Of a stretch of 64,000 nt of DNA, positions 1 to 12,284 are shown in pieces. Made by a program: the position numbers and the translations under genes. The stretch is from Vandiemenella viatica (lineage: Eukaryota > Arthropoda > Insecta > Orthoptera > Morabidae): positions 275,591,930 through 275,655,929 of the forward strand of contig JARYHS010008074.1 in NCBI GenBank assembly GCA_031002005.1. Direction: 5' to 3'. The notes below the pieces were generated by a model. That model made no database searches and had not been told where the DNA came from. It saw only the letters and a list, made by a program, of their open reading frames with translations. How positions within the stretch are numbered: the stretch's first letter is position 1; the number at the start of each line of letters is the position of its first letter.

Positions 1-1
1 C

Positions 2-720
2 CTAATAATCATAATCAACCTTTTGTTTTTTATTTGTGTATCTAATAAGCTGACTCTTTTTTACACTTATCTTCATCCCATGTTTACCAACCCAACTAGA
101 TATCCTGTCCAGATCACCCTGCAGCTGTTTACAGTCCTCTATCATTTTGATCTGTTTATATAGCACTATATCATCTGCAAACAATCTAATTTCAAATAGT
201 AAACAATCAACACAATTATTCATTAGAATAATAAACAGCAATGGTCCCAAATACACTACCCTGTGGCACTCCCATTTTTACTTCCACTTCTTTTGATACT
301 GTATTTCCTACCCTAACTTTTTGTTTTCTACCTTTTAAAAATTCTTCTACAAAGAAAATCATTTTCTCATCCACTCCAAAAGTTTTTACCTTATTTACTA
401 TCATTTTATGGCTCACTCTGTCAATAGCATTTGAAAGATCTAGTGCTACACTCCCTTGTTCATTTCATCTGAAATAACTTACACATATCCCACCAACTGA
501 GATTCGCATGATTAACCATGCCTAAAACCATGTTGCCTACTTGAAAACCACTTACACTCCTCGCATATATTTCTGATGTGGTTGCATATCAATCTATCTC
601 TCCATTAATTTACCTACCACTGTTATCAAACTGATCGGCCTGTAATTTTTGACTCTATTTCTCACCCCTCCTTTATATACCGGCACTACTATCACAGTTT
701 TCCAGTCCTGTGGTAAGCAG
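2..720 (-). pseudogene. LINE reverse transcriptase domain remnant
   Basis: This fragmented polymerase would copy LINE RNA at the target site. Two overlapping frames (416-216 and 256-2) carry the palm region: SHKMIVNKVKTFGVDEKM, then PQGS, then FADD with both catalytic aspartates, then the thumb-proximal SWVGKHGMKISVKKS. The frame changes between PQGS and the LFIILMNN segment, so the copy cannot encode an intact enzyme. It runs off the left edge of the window. Confidence 0.8.
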
Positions 721-1027
721 CTAGTGTCCAGACTCAATTAAAATATTTCAGTATAAGGTACAATGTCACATCCAACTATCTTTAAGATATCTATAGTAAT
801 ATTATCTACACCAGCCCCTTTATGTTTTTATCAGCTTTCTTATATCCTTCATGATATCCTCAGGATGAATTTCAAATATTTTGGTCTGTTAATTTCTAAT
901 TGTCTTGTTAAGCTCGTTCTCTGAGATGGATCCTCCCGTTTCTGATTCATTGCCCCTAATCTTCTCACTAAACCAGTTATTTAAAATCTCTGCCTTTTTC
1001 AAATCCTCAGTAACACCCTTGTATATA

Positions 1028-2362
1028 CGAGGGCCGTTCAGAAAGTAACCTCCGATCGGTCACAGTGCGGGTGGTGGGGGTAGTCGCGATGCCATCTGTG
1101 CATTCACACACTCAGCAGGTCAGTCGGCATCAAGCCGTGGTCGAGTGAACGTCGTACCTGTGCTAGTTTAGTTTTTGTGGCAGTTTGAAATGTGTGCTGC
1201 AATAGAAAACCCCACCAAATGTGAAGTGCGTGCTGTCATAAGATTTTTTACAGTCAAAGGATATTCTGCAGCAGCTATTCATCGTGAGCTTTGTGCCGTG
1301 TACGGACCAAGAGTTATGAGTGAAGGAGTTGTCCGTGAATGGGTACGTTTATTGAAAAGTGGACAAGAAAACGTTCATGATGAAGAGAGGAGTGGTAGAC
1401 CATCATTGGTGACTGACGAACTCGTTCAGACAGTTGATGCAAATGTTTGTAAAAATCGACGTTTCACAATGTCGGAGTTGTCTACTGTTTTTCCGCAGAT
1501 TTCTAAGACTCTCTTGTACGAGATAGTGACAGCAAGATTGGGTTACCGTAAGTTCTGTGCATAATGGGTGCCCAAAATTCTTACCGACCACCACAAAACT
1601 CAAAGAATGGCCTCTGCATTAGACTTTCTGTCATGTTATGAGGACGAAGGAGAACCATTGTTAAACAGAATCGTGACCGGTGACGAAACCTGGATTAAGT
1701 ACGTGAACCCTGAGACAAAAGAACAATCAAAGATGTGGGCACATTCAAATTCGCCTACCAAACCAAGAAAAGCCTTGCAAGATTTTTCTGCCAGAAAACT
1801 GATGGCAACGGTGTTTTGGGATGCCAAAGGGGTGTTGTTGGTTGAATTCATGGAACGTGGGACGACCATTAATCAAGACGTGTACTGTGAAACACTAAAA
1901 AACTTACGACGGGCTATACAGAACAAACGCCGTGGTATGCTGACTTCCGGTATCGTTTTTTTGCACGATAACGCCCGCCCTCACTCTGCTCGCAGAACAA
2001 CGGCCCTTCTTGAGTCCTTCAAGTGGGACGTTACCAACCATCCACCTTACAGCCCAGATCTGGCGCCAAGCGATTATCACCTCTTCATGCATATGAAGAA
2101 ATGGCTCGGGTCCCAGCGGTTTGATGACGACGAAGAGCTCAAAGATGCGGTCACAGGCTGGCTCCAGGCACAAGCGGGTGATTTTTATGCAGAAGGAATT
2201 TCAAAGCTTGTGAAGAGATACGATAAGTGCTTAAATCGCTATGGAGACTATGTAGAAAAATAGTGTAAAGATGTAGTTGTAAGATGTATATATTAAAATA
2301 TTTTTATTTAACTTGGTGTATTTTTTAAAATCAATCGGAGGTTACTTTCTGAACGGCCCTCG
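1028..2362 (+). mobile_element. mariner-family DNA transposon, nearly intact
   Basis: The 1335-bp element has near-perfect 29-bp terminal inverted repeats beginning CGAGGGCCGTTCAGAAAGTA (1028-1056 and 2334-2362), flanked by the TA duplication expected of mariner (1026-1027 and 2363-2364). It sits inside the LINE at 1-2570, so it is the younger insertion. Its transposase is broken by one premature stop only. The intact ends mean the copy could still be moved in trans. Confidence 0.97.
1190..2263 (+). pseudogene. mariner transposase with a single in-frame stop
   Basis: This is a DD34D cut-and-paste transposase of about 357 codons, close to the usual 345-355. The start at 1190 (MCAAIENPTKCEVRAV) is preferred over an upstream Met at 1175 by resemblance to other mariners. 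The N-terminal half has the paired helix-turn-helix and linker (SGRPSLV). The catalytic aspartates are in TGDETW, in FLHDNARPH and in YSPDLAPSDYHLF, with 34 residues between the second and third. A TAA at 1562-1564 interrupts the frame just before WVPKILT; the same frame then runs open to 2263. Everything else looks intact, so inactivation seems recent. An assembly error or a polymorphic stop is possible. Confidence 0.95.
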
Positions 2363-2718
2363 TAATTGTCTCAATACCCTCCCTTCCCCTCAGTTTTCTA
2401 ACACAGCCATAGAAATTTCTAGATGCATCAATGGTTCCCACAATACTGACAATACTCTTCATAAACCCATCTTTAGCCACCTTCTTAGCTATTATTAAGT
2501 CCATGTTTAGTTGTTTTAAATATTCTCTACTACCCTACTCTGTTATATTCTCCTCCTACCAACCTCTACAACAATAAGTCAAGAAAACCAAGGAATTTAT
2601 ACAATCAATCTGCTGAACAGAGATCAGATCCAACTAACAGATTCCAAACAACACTAAAGAAAACACTTACCAGCAGCAAATTCATATATCACATAAACTA
2701 ATCCAACTGCACCCGTCA

Positions 2719-2910
2719 GTGCTGGTTCTAGTAGGGTGGAGGGGGGGGGGGGCACTTGCCCCAAGTGGCAACTAGAAAGGGTGGTTAAAGTCAGATTCTA
2801 GTAGTGGCGATATCTTTTTATCTCTACTGCCCCGAGCGGCAACCTACGAGGGGGCGGCAAAGAATAGCTCTGTACTGCCCCAGTTGGAAAATTAATGTTT
2901 GAAGGGGTGG
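2719..2910. repeat. G-rich MITE-like block
   Basis: A short GC-rich segment in AT-rich surroundings contains a run of more than ten G (about 2741-2752) and alternating CCCC/GGGG blocks like those inside hAT-type MITEs elsewhere in the window. It starts with CAGTGCTGGTTCTAG, but I found no matching right terminus or target-site duplication. The identification is tentative. Confidence 0.3.
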
Positions 2911-3059
2911 CAAGTGTTTGCACAACGGCTTGGAAATTTCCTAGATCTTCCACTGGCATCCATACTGTGAATTCAATTGAAAGTTCACAAGCCAAATATT
3001 CCAGTCAGAACAATAACTTCTTTTAAAAAAAAAATTATCGACATATTACTTAGCAAAAC

Positions 3060-4290
3060 ATATCAACACATATCTTATGCAACATTAAATACTAAATGGA
3101 AACCAAAGAATACGAAATACAACACAACTCACTGAAAACCCAATATACATATCTCAGCCACAACAACTCTGATTTAATTTGACATTCGAGACATTTCAAC
3201 AACAGAAAAAATTCAAAAAACACTTCAAAACCTAAATTCACATAACACAATCCCTAACACATGGATAGAAAGCACATAAAACTGAATAAAAACACAGAAC
3301 TACTCCAGCTTCAACCAAAATCATTACTTACAATGGCTCCACATGGGGTCTCAAATATCAGGAACATTAGTGAATATTTTTATAAACTTCACTGAAAGAA
3401 AAATATTCAATATAATAATTATTAAAAAAGTTTTCAGGTAATTTGCTGGTCCTGTTTAATTGATGACATATATCTCATAAATCAACCTCCAGAATGCACA
3501 GAGTTACACCAGAATACAAACGCATTACACAAAATAATCAATTTCACATTAGAAATAGAACATAAAGGTGGACTAAATTTTCTGGACCTAACCACAATAA
3601 AAAAAACCAATACAAACACAGATATACAGAAAAGCCACAGCAACAGACCAGATAACACACGTTCATCACATCATCCACACAACCACAACCAGGCTGCAAT
3701 AAGATACATGCTGAATAGAACAACTAGAGGCTCATTAACAAAACAGAATTTTCAAAGAAAACTCAGTATCGTCAATGAAATAGCCAAGAATATTGGATAC
3801 AAAACACACATGGTTAAATCAGTAACTAAAAAAATAGCAAATTAGATGAAACAAACATCAGCACAATAGACCAATTCATTAACCAGAAGACAAATACTTT
3901 AACAACATTAAACACCTCAAATCACATAAACAACCAACTGCATGGAATGCAACAGAAAGAAGAGATAATAACACACTCAAATACACTCTCTCACACACAC
4001 ACAGGGTAGTATTAAAGGGGGAAAAAAGAAAGAAAGACATACAAATAGATCAAAACAGGTAACTCCCAAAATAAATCACAACTGAACATCACACAAAAAC
4101 AAATTTCATAACTCTGGCATATTCCAGCTGACAGGTCAGAATTTTGATGCAGTTTACACAAGTGCAACAACAAGGAAATTCCAAACACAATACAAGGAAC
4201 ACTTACAAGCATTAAAATCCAGTAATCAATCCAATTTTGCTGAACACCTTGTAGACAATGATTACTTCCCCACAGTCATAAATATGAACA
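3060..4290 (+). pseudogene. Penelope-like retroelement remnant (RT plus GIY-YIG-like end)
   Basis: Translated pieces in shifting frames match Penelope-like elements, which encode a reverse transcriptase followed by a GIY-YIG endonuclease. Near 3340-3400 there is LHMGSQISGTLVNIF, the RT palm segment usually read as GLPMGSPxSG. At 3544-3843 an open stretch gives GGLNFLDLTTIK and NQAAIRYMLNR, characteristic of the region after the RT. Near 4128-4285 there is TTRKFQTQYKEH followed by SNFAEHLVDND, which resembles the end of the endonuclease domain. Many frameshifts and stops make it an old copy. The left boundary is uncertain and may reach about 2575. Confidence 0.72.
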
Positions 4291-4299
4291 TGTGAATCA

Positions 4300-4913
4300 T
4301 AACAACAAAAAACAAAAATTGCAATATTATAACCTTTCATGACACTATTAAATTCAAAAAGCAATACTTACAAGAAAACACTTACTCAATTAGCATGTAA
4401 ACTTAACTAACGAAACCTGATTCATATTGAAAAACACAAAATTATGCCAAAACAGCAAGTTGATATCACTTTACATTTCCATTAATTACCACATATCCAC
4501 ATTTTAACTAAAATAATAATAAAAACACAATTATGAAATTTGAAATTCAAACTTCCCGCACACAACATTTCTGCCAGAGCGCTACCAAAAAAAAAAAACC
4601 AACCTAAAACAGCAGCACACACAAGAAAAATTGACTTTGACAATGATGAAAGTGAAAACAAAATTCTGCATTAAAATGGAGTCATAAGGTCTCAACGACA
4701 TTTAAGTAGTGTAATTAATAGGACCCGGTTTTCTTTACCAAAAAAAAAGCATATGCAGATATCTGAAAAAACTGAAAAGTCTAATGTATTTTTAAGCTGG
4801 ACATCCCTGGGCACTGCAATATGTCTATCAAATTCTTGAAGTAAACAGGGTTAATCTTATACTTGCATTCACAGGTAGAGAACTTCGTGCCTGACCCAAA
4901 CTCTCATGGTCAA
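4300..4913. other. unassigned A-rich interval
   Basis: No open frame or recognisable domain. An A12 run lies near 4588-4599. The first part is probably the 3' tail of the Penelope-like remnant. Confidence 0.4.
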
Positions 4914-5267
4914 GGAGCTTCCATAAACTACGTAGCTCCATTTTGACCTCCTATAAACTCCCCCTACAACCCATGTAGCCTGACGTGGCTTTGGCCTCTA
5001 CCATCCCCCCTCCCACATGGCTGTTTTGCCTTTTTTCCCCATATCAGACTATAGTAAATTACATATGGAGATAATTAAATGACGGAAATAAATATTCACA
5101 TGCTGTTGTGTGTTCTGTACCTCATTTTAACTGTGAAAAATAATATGAATGGAAGCTACGTGGCCTGGGTCGGAACCCTCTACCCCCCCTACCCCCATGT
5201 AGTGCAGTGTAGCCTTCCAGTCAACCACTCCCACCCTTAGACCAAGCCACGTAGTTTACGGACGCCC
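4914..5267. mobile_element. MITE with terminal inverted repeats
   Basis: The left end reads GGAGCTTCCATAAACTACGT and the right end, read inward on the minus strand, GGGCGTCCGTAAACTACGTG. The about 20-bp inverted repeats enclose roughly 350 bp of non-coding sequence with C-rich tracts. No confident target-site duplication was found, so the superfamily is left open. Confidence 0.6.
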
Positions 5268-5392
5268 CCTGACTTGTTCCAACTACCGGGAAGTCCAGCG
5301 GTTCTCCTTATAAGAGTTTGCCCAAACATTCCCCTAATTGCGGCAAGAGCCAATTTGCCTGAGAATAGATTCATGGCTTCCAGGCATGGGTG

Positions 5393-5515
5393 CCCATATG
5401 ATAGTTTGTAGGGGGGGGGGGGGGGGAGACCTGATCGATTGGGGAATTTTTAATATCATACCAATACTGAAATTTTTCTCGCAGAATTCCCCCCCCCCCC
5501 CTCGCCCCCGAAAAA
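5393..5515. repeat. poly-G / poly-C pair, MITE-like
   Basis: A run of about 16 G (5410-5425) and a run of about 13 C (5490-5502) lie 65 bp apart and could pair. The overlapping open frames on both strands here are simply products of these homopolymers. This could be the core of a small GC-rich MITE, but I could not define termini. Confidence 0.35.
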
Positions 5516-5887
5516 AATTATCCCTTACCAAATTTTCGCTGTTCATGGGGTCAAACTTCAGCATATACCATGACGTTTTAACTATTGACACACTGCAGAG
5601 AGTATGTACATATACTACTGAATGCTTCAACTAAATTGCATCACCCCGCGACACATAGTGCAGGAATTAGGACGTGATAGATACATATACGCTTCAAAAA
5701 CTACCTTCTGTTTACATTGGAATTCAGTAAACTCAACATCATGTCTGACGTTTTAATTTATCACTTCTTTACTATTAAAAGATATTCACAACTTATTTTG
5801 CATATGGCATACGTCAATGTATACGTGCATGCACCTGCACAATTATATCGCTGCACAGGAAATAGTTGAGGATATAATTATGATGTC

Positions 5888-7060
5888 CAGCGCCGGCCTT
5901 AACCATTGTGAGGCCCCGGACGACAGGACTTTGCGGGGCCTTTGTATGTGAACCAAAAGAAGGTATTCCTTATGATTGACGAGAAATACAAAAGTTATAA
6001 ATAAATAAATTTTGAATTTCAAAATATTGAATTAGAAGATTTATAAAAGTTAACAAAACATAAAGATGGCAAGTTATTAATGATAATAAACTAAGGTATA
6101 TAAATGCCTTGAAAGATATACGCAGGGATTTAAAAATAATATTTGCGGCTTTTCCTAAGACTAAAATCTTTAATTAAAGCACCAGCTTTCTTTTTATAGC
6201 TCGTTTCCTTTTGAGCTGCCCTACTCAAATTTTCCACCGGGATCACGATCACACGAAATCATTTCATAAATCTTGTTTGGCATATAAAACTAACTCAGAA
6301 ATAATTTAAAAGTAGTTTTTTCGCAGTTTTTTTTAACAATTTACTCTTTACGTTAAGGAAAACTGAAGACAGTAGGAACATGTCCGCTATATGGACGAGG
6401 CTACGGACATGTGTGAGCACGAGAGGGACGAGGCGTCACTCGGCTGACTATCGGTGTGGTGACCGTGGGGGCCAGTACCGGATTAGCCACGTAGCAGGAA
6501 TTAGCAAATGCTACGGGCCCCGTGCTGTTGTAATCCGGCATTGGTGGGGACCAATATCGGTCCAGTGTGGCTCGAACTAACAACTGCCAGCAAAATAAGC
6601 GTAAGGTGACAAGAGTTGACTAACGAAATGAAACGGGAATTCCCCGAGCTTAAATCGAAAACACTATGCAGGTAACAAAACCGAGCGTTCAAGTGAGTTA
6701 TCTGATACGGGAAGTGTGAATTTCAAATAGTAATAAATTTTTCAATCTTGTTTTACCATAAAACAACAAAAAAATATTATTTACTGATAAATTAATTAAT
6801 CTTGATATCGTTAATCCTACTTTTATACGAATGTGATATTGAATAAATCTAAATGAGATTTTATTTAGGTGATTATTACTGTTAGTATATACTCTACTAT
6901 GAATGAACCAACTTTTTTATTGTTGTAAATAATAGCTAAGGATAAAATATTTTTTTTAAAAAAATATAAACTTTTTTATAGGCGGGTTACTGCGCGAGGC
7001 CCCTGCAAGAGCGAGGCCCCGGGTGATTGCCCTGCTCGCCACCCCCTAAGGCCGCCTCTG
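5888..7060. mobile_element. hAT-like non-autonomous element, 1.17 kb
   Basis: The left terminus is CAGCGCCGGCCTTAA and the right terminus read inward is CAGAGGCGGCCTTAG, the CAG-start imperfect repeats typical of hAT elements. GGGGCC/GGCCCC blocks lie just inside each end. The interior is AT-rich, with no transposase recognised. The flanks do not show a clear 8-bp duplication, so it may be old. Confidence 0.65.
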
Positions 7061-7836
7061 GTTTCCAGAAACAGTAAAAGAATTTAAAATTAAAATTCCT
7101 AAAGGGGAAAAGTGGATAAGTGGAGGAACTTACACAAAATAAAATAATAAGAAAGGGATACACAGGTGACAAGAAAAGTTAAAGTACTTCCCGAAGCTGA
7201 TATTTCGCTAACAAGATACGCGCTTCCGAATATGGTAACCAAATGCACTTCAGAAACTGTTCACCATCGACAGAAGAGACTATCACCAAATCCGTGGACC
7301 CGTTCAGTTAACCTGACAGTGTAGCTGGTTTTCTGGATTACAGTATTTTCTTAAATTTGAATTTCATACATCTTCATGTCAACCATCGTTACACCGTCTT
7401 ACCCTTTGTAAAAATCTCGAAATGCCAAAAATGATATGATTCTTAACCCTCCTTACAATGTGTGATAAATGATGTTGATAACAATAATAGGAATAGTAGC
7501 AGTGAGCAATACAGAATCAAGTGCAGTTAGTTAGCACATGATACAAAAATTAAATAAAAGATTAAAACTTAGTTGAAATTTCACAGCACATTCCTCACGT
7601 AATATCGATCAGTTAATAGAATAATGATCAAATAATAATAATGAATGTGTACTAATCTCTGTTGCAGGTAGATATTCCAAAGTAAACAATCTTCAGTAAG
7701 TAGGTCCACCGAAGCTGTAAATACCGCACAGGTTCACAGTCGCTCTGTCTGAAGGCACTACCGAACACAGCACCAGTGTAAATGTATAAGCATTGTTGAT
7801 CGAGGCGGAACATAAACATACTAACAATGGTGATCC
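7061..7836. other. unassigned AT-rich interval
   Basis: No coding frame, RNA gene or clear repeat seen. Confidence 0.4.
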
Positions 7837-8150
7837 CAGTGGTTCACAGCGCTTATTGCGACTCATTCACGAACTATTGAAGCAGGTATTAGGAACAAAG
7901 ATATAATGTACTAATACCAACTTTTAATCACCACTGATCTTGCTTAAAGGACATTTGGAATTACTTGCTCAAACATTTGTTCAATGTTTTTTGTTATTAA
8001 TTAATCTTATCGGCACGTCCTTGCCAGTGTTGGCTAGGGGGGCGCTGGCTGGGCGTCAACGCCCCCCAAATTTACCTTTGTTCACAAACGCCCCCTTCGA
8101 GCTCTCTAACGCCCACTGGGGGGCGGTACGGCCCACGTTGGGAACCACTG
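7837..8150. mobile_element. possible hAT-type MITE
   Basis: The right end read inward is CAGTGGTTCCCAACGTGGG, a classic hAT-type terminus, followed by a GC-rich block of GGGGGGCG and CGCCCCCC tracts (8036-8125). The proposed left end CAGTGGTTCACAGCGC matches for only about ten bases, and the 8-bp flanks differ, so the left boundary is uncertain. Confidence 0.5.
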
Positions 8151-8169
8151 GTCTAGCTGATATCTGCCT

Positions 8170-9190
8170 GTATCCCCTGTTGGTTTCCAGGTGTATATCC
8201 TTCTTGCATAGTTCTTAGACAGCGTGTTTGCCACGTCTCTAGCTTATATTTTTCTAAAAATTCTAACAACCTGCTTCCTCGCACATTTCTTCCTCATAGA
8301 CCAGTATTCCCTCTTTTCTTTCTCCCATATCGGTTTCAGATCACTCATGATTATATTTTCCTCCCCCTTCATATATTGGATTAATTCTTCAATTTCGGCG
8401 TATATTTTCCCTATTTCGTCAAGTTCCTGTGACGTTGGCATATGTGTTATACACTTGTACTAATGTGGTTGGGGCGGGCTGTTTCTAACCTCATCAAAAT
8501 AATCCTGTAATTAAACTGTTCATAACAATTTATTCGTTTCCCTACTCTCTTATTCATTACAAAATCTTTACCAGTAACTGACAGCTTTTATGTTAATTAT
8601 TCTATGTTCCCCAGACAAGAAATTCTGTACATCCTTCCATTTAATCTGGCTAATCCCGACATCTAACTTAAGTCATTCCATCTCCCTTTCTAAGTTTTCT
8701 AACCTACCTGCCCTATTCAGACTTCTAACATTCGACTCGTAGAATGTTTCTATCCCTTCTGAGGTCTCTTCCCTGTGTAGTTCCCACCCGGAGATCCGAT
8801 TGGGGGTCCATTTTACTTCCGCAATATTTTACCCAGGAAGAAGCCATCATGGAAGTTGTCCTCAAGATACCCTTTGGGTCTTTAATGTAGTGGTTTCATG
8901 TTGCCTCCCACATCCCCATGCCATTGATTATTTCTGATTCATCCGCCTTTAGGGGCAGTTTCCAACCCCAAGGGCAAGAGGGTGCCCGGGATTGCTCCTT
9001 GCTCTTCCATCCTCCTTAGGAGGCCATTGGCAAGCAGTGGGTGCTTCCTTATACCGGGAATGTTTCAGTCGCCAGTCTCGTCCTTGCAAACAGGATGCAC
9101 CATGTGAAGGAGAGGTTGACATTTGTTTCGAAAAGGTTAAAATAGTCTCTCCCAAACCCATGACCTCTAAATGTCAGGTCATAAGTGGAT
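8170..9190 (-). other. probable LINE-derived fragment
   Basis: The minus strand gives short Lys/Arg/Glu-rich open pieces (8441-8244) and further broken pieces such as FLSGEHRIINIKAVSYW near 8610, reminiscent of LINE endonuclease-proximal regions. No catalytic motif can be seen. I call it retroelement-like on weak evidence. Confidence 0.3.
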
Positions 9191-9205
9191 AAGAAACTAA
9201 TGGTT

Positions 9206-9634
9206 TCAATTAATCTTTTGAAATTCATGAATTAGCCTTTCGTTTTCCTGGTCTATTGTTTTTAATGTTTTATGTCCTTTTCTGATATCAATGATTGAAA
9301 CATAAAAGTTATAATTTTCTTTAACATGACTTTGTGAAATGGCACTTAAGTATTTCCAGCCACAGCACCTTCCTTGTAACATCTGAGTTTGTGAAATGCC
9401 AAATATTCTGCATGGAAAATGGATTACACTTTGGGATCTTGAATAAACCAACCATTTACAACATTGAGTATCATCAGCATTTAGTTTTCTTGAAAAATGT
9501 AAATTAAAAAACTGCCTATGGTGTGCGAAGCCCCTTGGATGATGAGGCAGTCGACCACCCCGCTTCTGCTCAGTACTCCAATTCTTTAAGGTAGCTGACA
9601 ACTGTTGGCCAATATACTTACCAGAATGACTCAT
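9206..9634 (-). pseudogene. hAT transposase N-terminal (TTF-type zinc finger) fragment
   Basis: A 142-codon open stretch carries CCKWLVYSRSQSVIHFPC followed by RIFG and GWKYLSAI. This matches the TTF-type zinc finger at the N-terminus of hAT transposases of the ZMYM-like group, where similar Cys and Trp residues bind zinc and DNA. The preceding RGFAHHRQFF also fits. No downstream catalytic or dimerisation part follows, so it is a truncated remnant. I found no termini for the element. Confidence 0.6.
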
Positions 9635-9639
9635 TTAAT

Positions 9640-11395
9640 CCAAATATATCAATCATGGTTGATTTAAAATGTATTGTAATCCCCAGATAGACAGTGTTAC
9701 TTGTCATTTCAATCCATATATCCGTAATAATAAGAGCGGCTTCAGACTTTTCAAATTTTCATTCACAACTTTTGAATCTTTTAATCAATTTTGCTTTGAT
9801 AGTTCCATGGAAGGGACTTCGTATATTGGTGCTATGTGCTACATTAAATACTTAAAACCTTTATTATTATCAACACTGATAAAATAAGCAATTTCTTCGG
9901 TTATAAGGTCATGTTTTGTATCCCCTTTATAATATTGCAATACAGAGAAACAAGAATCAATGAATGCAAGCATAACACAACAGATTAAATAGTTACATGG
10001 TGAATGTAAATGAATAAGGAACGAATAACGTGCACAAAACTGAGTGGAACCACAGAGTAGGAAAAAGCATTATCGAGCTAAATCAGTGCAAGTCAATTTT
10101 GTCCCTATCACACAAATCTATTTATAGGATGTTTTTAGTGCTAAGGGATTTGTAGCTTTTGATATTTCACTGAATCATATAGATCATTTAAAAATATCGT
10201 TGTAACCCTTGTCATGGAGACATAGGACTGGTATATTGCATCTCCTTCACCATCTTACCTCAGGCCACTTTCTATATCTACTGTAATTTGCGTTCCTATC
10301 AATACTCCTACTATCACTGCTCTATATCCTTAGTGAAACTCCTACAAATTGAACCTATATCCTCTTATTACCTGATCTAATGTTGCAACACATTTAAAAA
10401 AAAAAAAAAAAACTTGTGACCTAGTAGCCTGAGCCCAACTGATCATGCAGAAGAGTACCTGCATGCTGCACCTCTCCCATTGCTACTTCATATTCATCCC
10501 TTGCACGACCCTATTCCCAATGGCCTTATGTACTTTACCTACTCCATGAGGCTCTTCCAATCCTGACTCTGGTAATACAAGGTCAAACCCATTTTTCCCA
10601 AATTGCTAAGTGCCTGGCTTCTTCATCCTGTAAACCATATTTCCGCTACAACCTGCTGTCAGCTCACAACCATCCTTCTCATCTTCCTTCCTGTCTCTAT
10701 AGGCTGCAACTCCACCATTAAACTGCAACTCCATGATTGTTTTGTTACTAATACAAAGCAGACAAAAATATGGGGAAGCCTCATTCATAGCCAAATTAAT
10801 TCCTAAAGAGTTCTTTTTCTAAAATTCTACAATTACTTCTTTTCGTGGCTGCTCAAGAAACCATTAAACAGCATGCAACTGGTATTCACTAATGATGTAC
10901 TTATTACCACCCTAACACAAAATTAACTAAAATGGTAGAATAGAGGAACAAAACTGTCACTAGTTGACCAGTAAGAAGCCAATTAGTCATACAACAAATT
11001 TTAACAGAAGCATTTAAAACATTAAACAGCATGTTGCCCATCTTTAAAAGGACCAGCAAACCATCACTAAAATTACATATATATGTCAGACACTCTTCAA
11101 ACAAGGTGGGCCATAAAAAAGTGTAGTGCCTCAGCTAGGTTGCAGTGGTCTTGGTTTGAACTATGAGGTAGAGCACCAATTTGGACAAAATATGTTTCTA
11201 ACACTTAAGCAACAAATAGTTAAAATATGACATACTGTTAACGGTACATCAGAAGTTTCACACTCTGGAAGTTCTACTCAGTGCTATTGGCCTTTTGGAA
11301 GGAGCTACTTCAAACCTAAATTGGACGATGGGGTCATTCCATGTCAAATCAAGCAATTCTACTGTGTGATTTGAACCTTGACCTCTCAGATTTGT
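9640..11395. other. unassigned interval
   Basis: No supported gene. A17 lies at about 10397-10413. The C/T-rich 10420-10800 gives a minus-strand open stretch without recognised motifs and may be retroelement UTR. The rest is AT-rich and featureless to me. Confidence 0.4.
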
Positions 11396-11399
11396 TTTC

Positions 11400-11950
11400 C
11401 AGGTAATGTACCCACCAATGCTAGTTTAAATTTTTCTGACTTTTGGTATATTAGTTTCAAGGGTTTAAAAATTCAAAAAAATGACTGTTTTTGATCAATT
11501 TATGATTGATTTAAAATGCTGTAGCTCAAAAACTGTACAACCTAGAGAGCTCAAACTTGCACCACTGTTTTCCTCTAAAAATTCCCTTCAATTTAATATG
11601 CAATATGACTATACTACCTAAATTTGAAAAATTCCAATTTTTTGTTGTTGAAATTTCCGAAATACATACCCTCGGATTTTTTTTTAATAAAAATGTGTGT
11701 GTTGTCCAGTCCAACTGACTACATGCATGCAAAATTTCAAGATGGGGTCTCAATGGGTTCTTGTATAAAAAAAATATATACCAGAATAAACACTAGCGAG
11801 GTGAACAACAGACAATTTCTAGGCTATGAATACTAAGGTAGGCCTACATAATTCTAACAAACTTAAATTATTAAGTTAGCCTTTTATGTAACATTACCAT
11901 CTTCTTGTTTTTTAATTCATCAAATGAAATAGTGTTGTTTTAATTTAATT
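11400..11950 (+). repeat. long inverted repeat, left arm
   Basis: This arm includes GTAGCTCAAAAACTGTACAA (11520 region), CATGCATGCAAAATTTCAAG (11722 region) and GTAGGCCTACATAATTCTAA (11837 region). All three recur in reverse complement in the right arm with a few mismatches and small indels. Confidence 0.9.
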
Positions 11951-12284
11951 TTCATGATTCTTTTAACTATGCATCAGAAGGAAGTTGACACATTTTAATT
12001 GGTAATATACATGCTAAAAGTTAAATTTTGAATAAAGCCACTCACCTTCATCCTTAGTTTTAAATGGCAGAGATTATTTTTTGTTTTGTTTAGGTTTTCC
12101 AGTGGTATTTGTAATCATTTACAACAAGTTCTTTATAATAGAAATTGGCCAAAGTAATTTCACTTGGGAAAAAGATTAACTTGTTGAAATTTGCGTGGAT
12201 AGAATTGTATTTCTAATAATAATTGGTATTTACAAAGTTAATACACATAGTATTTATACAATTAAGTGTTTAGTGAGGGAAGGC

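Larger units (their letters stand above)
1..2570 (-). mobile_element. CR1-like non-LTR retrotransposon (LINE), degenerate, split by mariner
   Basis: Read on the minus strand, this is an ORF2-type reverse transcriptase with stops and frameshifts. Around 720-600 it gives a segment like DWKTVIVVPVYKGG followed by NYRPISL. Nearer the window start come GVPQGS and the catalytic motif IRLFADDIVLYKQI. LINE sequence resumes after the mariner (2365-2570). The same family recurs at 44510-48240 (minus) and at 52100-53621 with 63225-63318 (plus). The 3' end lies outside the window. Clade placement is by motif impression only. Confidence 0.8.

Noticed and set aside
5334..5634. Open frames of 98 codons on both strands
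   Set aside because: Both are created by poly-G and poly-C tracts; composition is Gly/Pro homopolymer and no domain is present.
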